DNA from: Kribbella pratensis
GTDB taxonomy: Bacteria > Actinomycetota > Actinomycetes > Propionibacteriales > Kribbellaceae
Direction: 5' to 3'
NCBI RefSeq assembly: GCF_004366075.1
Contig: NZ_SODU01000002.1
Coordinates: 1,426,758-1,490,757 of the forward strand
DNA: 64,000 bases
Part shown: in pieces, positions 62,130 through 64,000 of the stretch
How the letters are laid out: the number at the start of each line of letters is the position of its first letter
Position numbering within the stretch: position 1 is the stretch's first letter
Translations under genes and position numbers: made by a program
The notes under the pieces: generated by a model
Told to the model about the DNA's origin: nothing
What the model saw: the letters and a program-made list of their open reading frames with translations, nothing else
Databases searched by the model: none

Positions 62130-64000
62130 CTAACCGATCGGTTCGGACGCCCGCCGCCGCCCGCGGGTTGCGATCAGCCGTTCCTGCATGTCCCGCAGCG
62201 GCTCACCGTCCGGCCCACTGAGCCGCGCCTGCCAGGTGTCGTCCGCCTGCAGCCACCAGGAGCCGGTGCCGTCGTCCAGCGCCAGGTCGAACATCTCACC
62301 GAGCTCGTTGACGTGGTCCTGCTGCCTCAACTGCACCAGCACCTCCACCCGGCGGTCCAGGTTGCGGTGCATCAGGTCGGCCGAGCCGATCCACACCTCC
62401 GGCTCACCGCCGTTCTCGAACAGGAACACCCGGCTGTGCTCAAGGAATCGGCCCAGGATGCTGCGGACCTGGATGTTCTCCGACAGACCGGGTACGCCGG
62501 GCCGGATCGTGCAGATACCCCGGATCCACAGGTCGACGGGTACGCCGGCCTGTGACGCCCGGTACAGCGCGTCGCACAGGGCCTCGTCGACCAGGCTGTT
62601 CACCTTGATCCGGATCCGCGCCGGGCGGCCGGCGTGGTGGTGCTGCACCTCGCGGTCGATCCGATCGAGGAGCCCCCGCCGTACCGACTGGGGAGCCACC
62701 AGGATCCGCCGGTAGCCGGCGCTGCGACCGAAGCCGGACAGGTGGTTGAAGAGGAGCGCGACGTCCTCGGTGACCACCTTGTCGCTGGTCAGCAGGCCCA
62801 GGTCCTCGTAGAGCCGGGCCGTCTTCGGGTGGTAGTTGCCGGTGCCGATGTGCGCGTACCGGCGCAGGCCGTCCGGCTCGTCACGGACCACCAGCGACAG
62901 CTTGCAGTGCGTCTTGAGGCCGATCACGCCGTACACCACGTGGCAGCCGGCGTGCTCGAGCTGACGAGCCCACTTGATGTTCGCCTGCTCGTCGAAGCGC
63001 GCCTGGATCTCTACGAGGACCAGCACCTGCTTGCCGGCCTCGGCGGCGTCGATGAGCGCGTCGACGATCGGGGAATCACCACTGGTCCGGTAGAGCGTCT
63101 GCTTGATCGCCAGGACGTGCGGGTCCGCGGCCGCCTGCTCGATGAAGCGCTGGACGCTGGTGGAGAACGAGTCGTACGGATGGTGGACGAGTACGTCGCG
63201 CTGCTTGAGCGCGTGGAACATGTCCGCCGGGTTGGAGGTCTCCACCTCGGCGAGGTGCGGATGCGTCGACGGTACGAACGCGGGGTACTTCAGCTCGGCC
63301 CGGTCCAGGCCGGCGATGGTGAAGAGACCACGCAGGTCCAGCGGGCCCGGGAGCTCGAACACTTCCGCCTCGGTGACGCCCAGCTCGGACAGCAGCAGCG
63401 CCTTCACCTGCGGATCGATCGACTCCTCCACCTCGAGCCGGACCGGCGGACCGAACCGGCGGCGCAGCAGCTCCTTCTCGAGCGCGGCCAGCAGGTTCTC
63501 GGCGTCGTCCTCCTCGACCTCGAGGTCCTCGTTGCGGGTCACCCGGAACGTGTGGTGCTGGGTGACCTCCATCCCCGGGAACAGCTGGCCGAGGTGGGTG
63601 GCGATCACGTCCTCGAGCGGCACGAACCGGCCGTCGGCAACCTTCACGAAGCGCGGCAGCAGCGGCGGCACCTTCACCCGGGCGAAGTGCTCACCGCCGG
63701 TGTCCGGGTTGCGGACCACGACTGCGAGATTCAGGCTCAGGCCGGAGATGTACGGGAACGGGTGCGACGGGTCGACCGCCAGCGGCGTCAGCACCGGGAA
63801 CACGCGCTCCCGGAAGAACCGGGTCATGTCCTCGCGCTCGCTGTGCTCCAGCTCGTCCCAGCGCAGGATGTCGATGCCCTGCTCGGTCAGCGCCGGCTGC
63901 ACCGACTTCCGCCACGTCTCCGCCTGCCGGTCCATCAGCTCCCGGCTCCTCGCCAGGCTGCGGTCGAGAACCTCGCGGGGGAGCAGGCCGCTGGCCGCCT
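62130..64000 (-). CDS. ppk: Polyphosphate kinase, N-terminus beyond right edge
   Basis: At least 623 residues are visible; the frame remains open to the window edge, so the N-terminal part is missing. The large PPK1 domains are present with ALSLNLAVVVRNPDTG, SVQRFIEQAAADPHVLAIKQTLYR, KTHCKLSLVVRDE and the phosphorylated-histidine region RYAHIGTGNYHPKTARLYEDLGL. It reversibly transfers the ATP terminal phosphate to polyphosphate. Gene ends 20 bp before the Nudix/phosphatase gene, so both are probably co-transcribed. Its promoter is outside the window. Confidence 0.95.
   Translation of the reverse strand, partial: AASGLLPREVLDRSLARSRELMDRQAETWRKSVQPALTEQGIDILRWDELEHSEREDMTRFFRERVFPVLTPLAVDPSHPFPYISGLSLNLAVVVRNPDTGGEHFARVKVPPLLPRFVKVADGRFVPLEDVIATHLGQLFPGMEVTQHHTFRVTRNEDLEVEEDDAENLLAALEKELLRRRFGPPVRLEVEESIDPQVKALLLSELGVTEAEVFELPGPLDLRGLFTIAGLDRAELKYPAFVPSTHPHLAEVETSNPADMFHALKQRDVLVHHPYDSFSTSVQRFIEQAAADPHVLAIKQTLYRTSGDSPIVDALIDAAEAGKQVLVLVEIQARFDEQANIKWARQLEHAGCHVVYGVIGLKTHCKLSLVVRDEPDGLRRYAHIGTGNYHPKTARLYEDLGLLTSDKVVTEDVALLFNHLSGFGRSAGYRRILVAPQSVRRGLLDRIDREVQHHHAGRPARIRIKVNSLVDEALCDALYRASQAGVPVDLWIRGICTIRPGVPGLSENIQVRSILGRFLEHSRVFLFENGGEPEVWIGSADLMHRNLDRRVEVLVQLRQQDHVNELGEMFDLALDDGTGSWWLQADDTWQARLSGPDGEPLRDMQERLIATRGRRRASEPIG

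Overview
The window is high-GC chromosomal DNA with dense coding, many GTG/TTG starts, Tat and Sec lipoproteins, SigF/SigB-type sigma factor, bacterial Ku, SatD-like and DUF5709/DUF2752 proteins. This fits an actinobacterium; the gene set and the very frequent GTAC/GTACG words resemble Kribbella or a close relative in Propionibacteriales (inference; no 16S or other rRNA is present). No rRNA, tRNA, CRISPR array, insertion sequence or prophage was found.

Layout. 0-5 kb: end of an FAD oxidoreductase/aldehyde dehydrogenase operon, a membrane protein and a DUF1992 protein diverging around a Crp-like site, and a fused alpha/beta 2-oxoacid dehydrogenase E1. 5-12 kb: a stress-sigma / coiled-coil / Ku gene string on the minus strand, a NIPSNAP protein, a RIO-type kinase behind a short leader ORF, and a secreted alpha/beta hydrolase. 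12-22 kb: KstD-like flavoprotein, DUF5107-TPR protein, TetR, secreted PI-PLC, OsmC, FUSC-type permease, DUF5709, cytochrome P450. 22-32 kb: GH38 alpha-mannosidase and a TAXI-type TRAP uptake module (two binding lipoproteins, one fused permease) wrapped around a two-component system, followed by an unusual run of three hairpins that carry the same loop sequence. 32-45 kb: hemerythrin-like protein, a secreted autotransporter-type beta-repeat protein with a C-terminal membrane anchor, aldo-keto reductase, pterin-dehydratase-like/VOC protein, a phosphotransferase interrupted by 15-bp repeats, flavin reductase, a repeat-rich non-coding stretch, thioesterase, ion channel, TetR/EamA pair, MarR, a GH3 lipoprotein and two DUF202 proteins.

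45-64 kb is dominated by phosphate: DUF47 regulator plus PiT transporter, a second PiT gene behind a PHO-box-like direct repeat, pstSCAB behind a larger PHO-box array, and a polyphosphate kinase running off the right edge next to a MutT1-like Nudix/phosphatase. Embedded here are plsC, a TPP-riboswitch-controlled thiC, a SatD/DUF3307-like pair and two Gly/Gln/Tyr/Pro-rich RDD membrane proteins. Together these genes would import Pi by low- and high-affinity routes under PhoP-type control and store it as polyphosphate.

The most unusual feature is the triple hairpin at 31971-32089: three adjacent stems of different sequence that keep pairing while presenting an essentially identical 11-12 nt loop, the pattern expected of a structured or protein-binding RNA.
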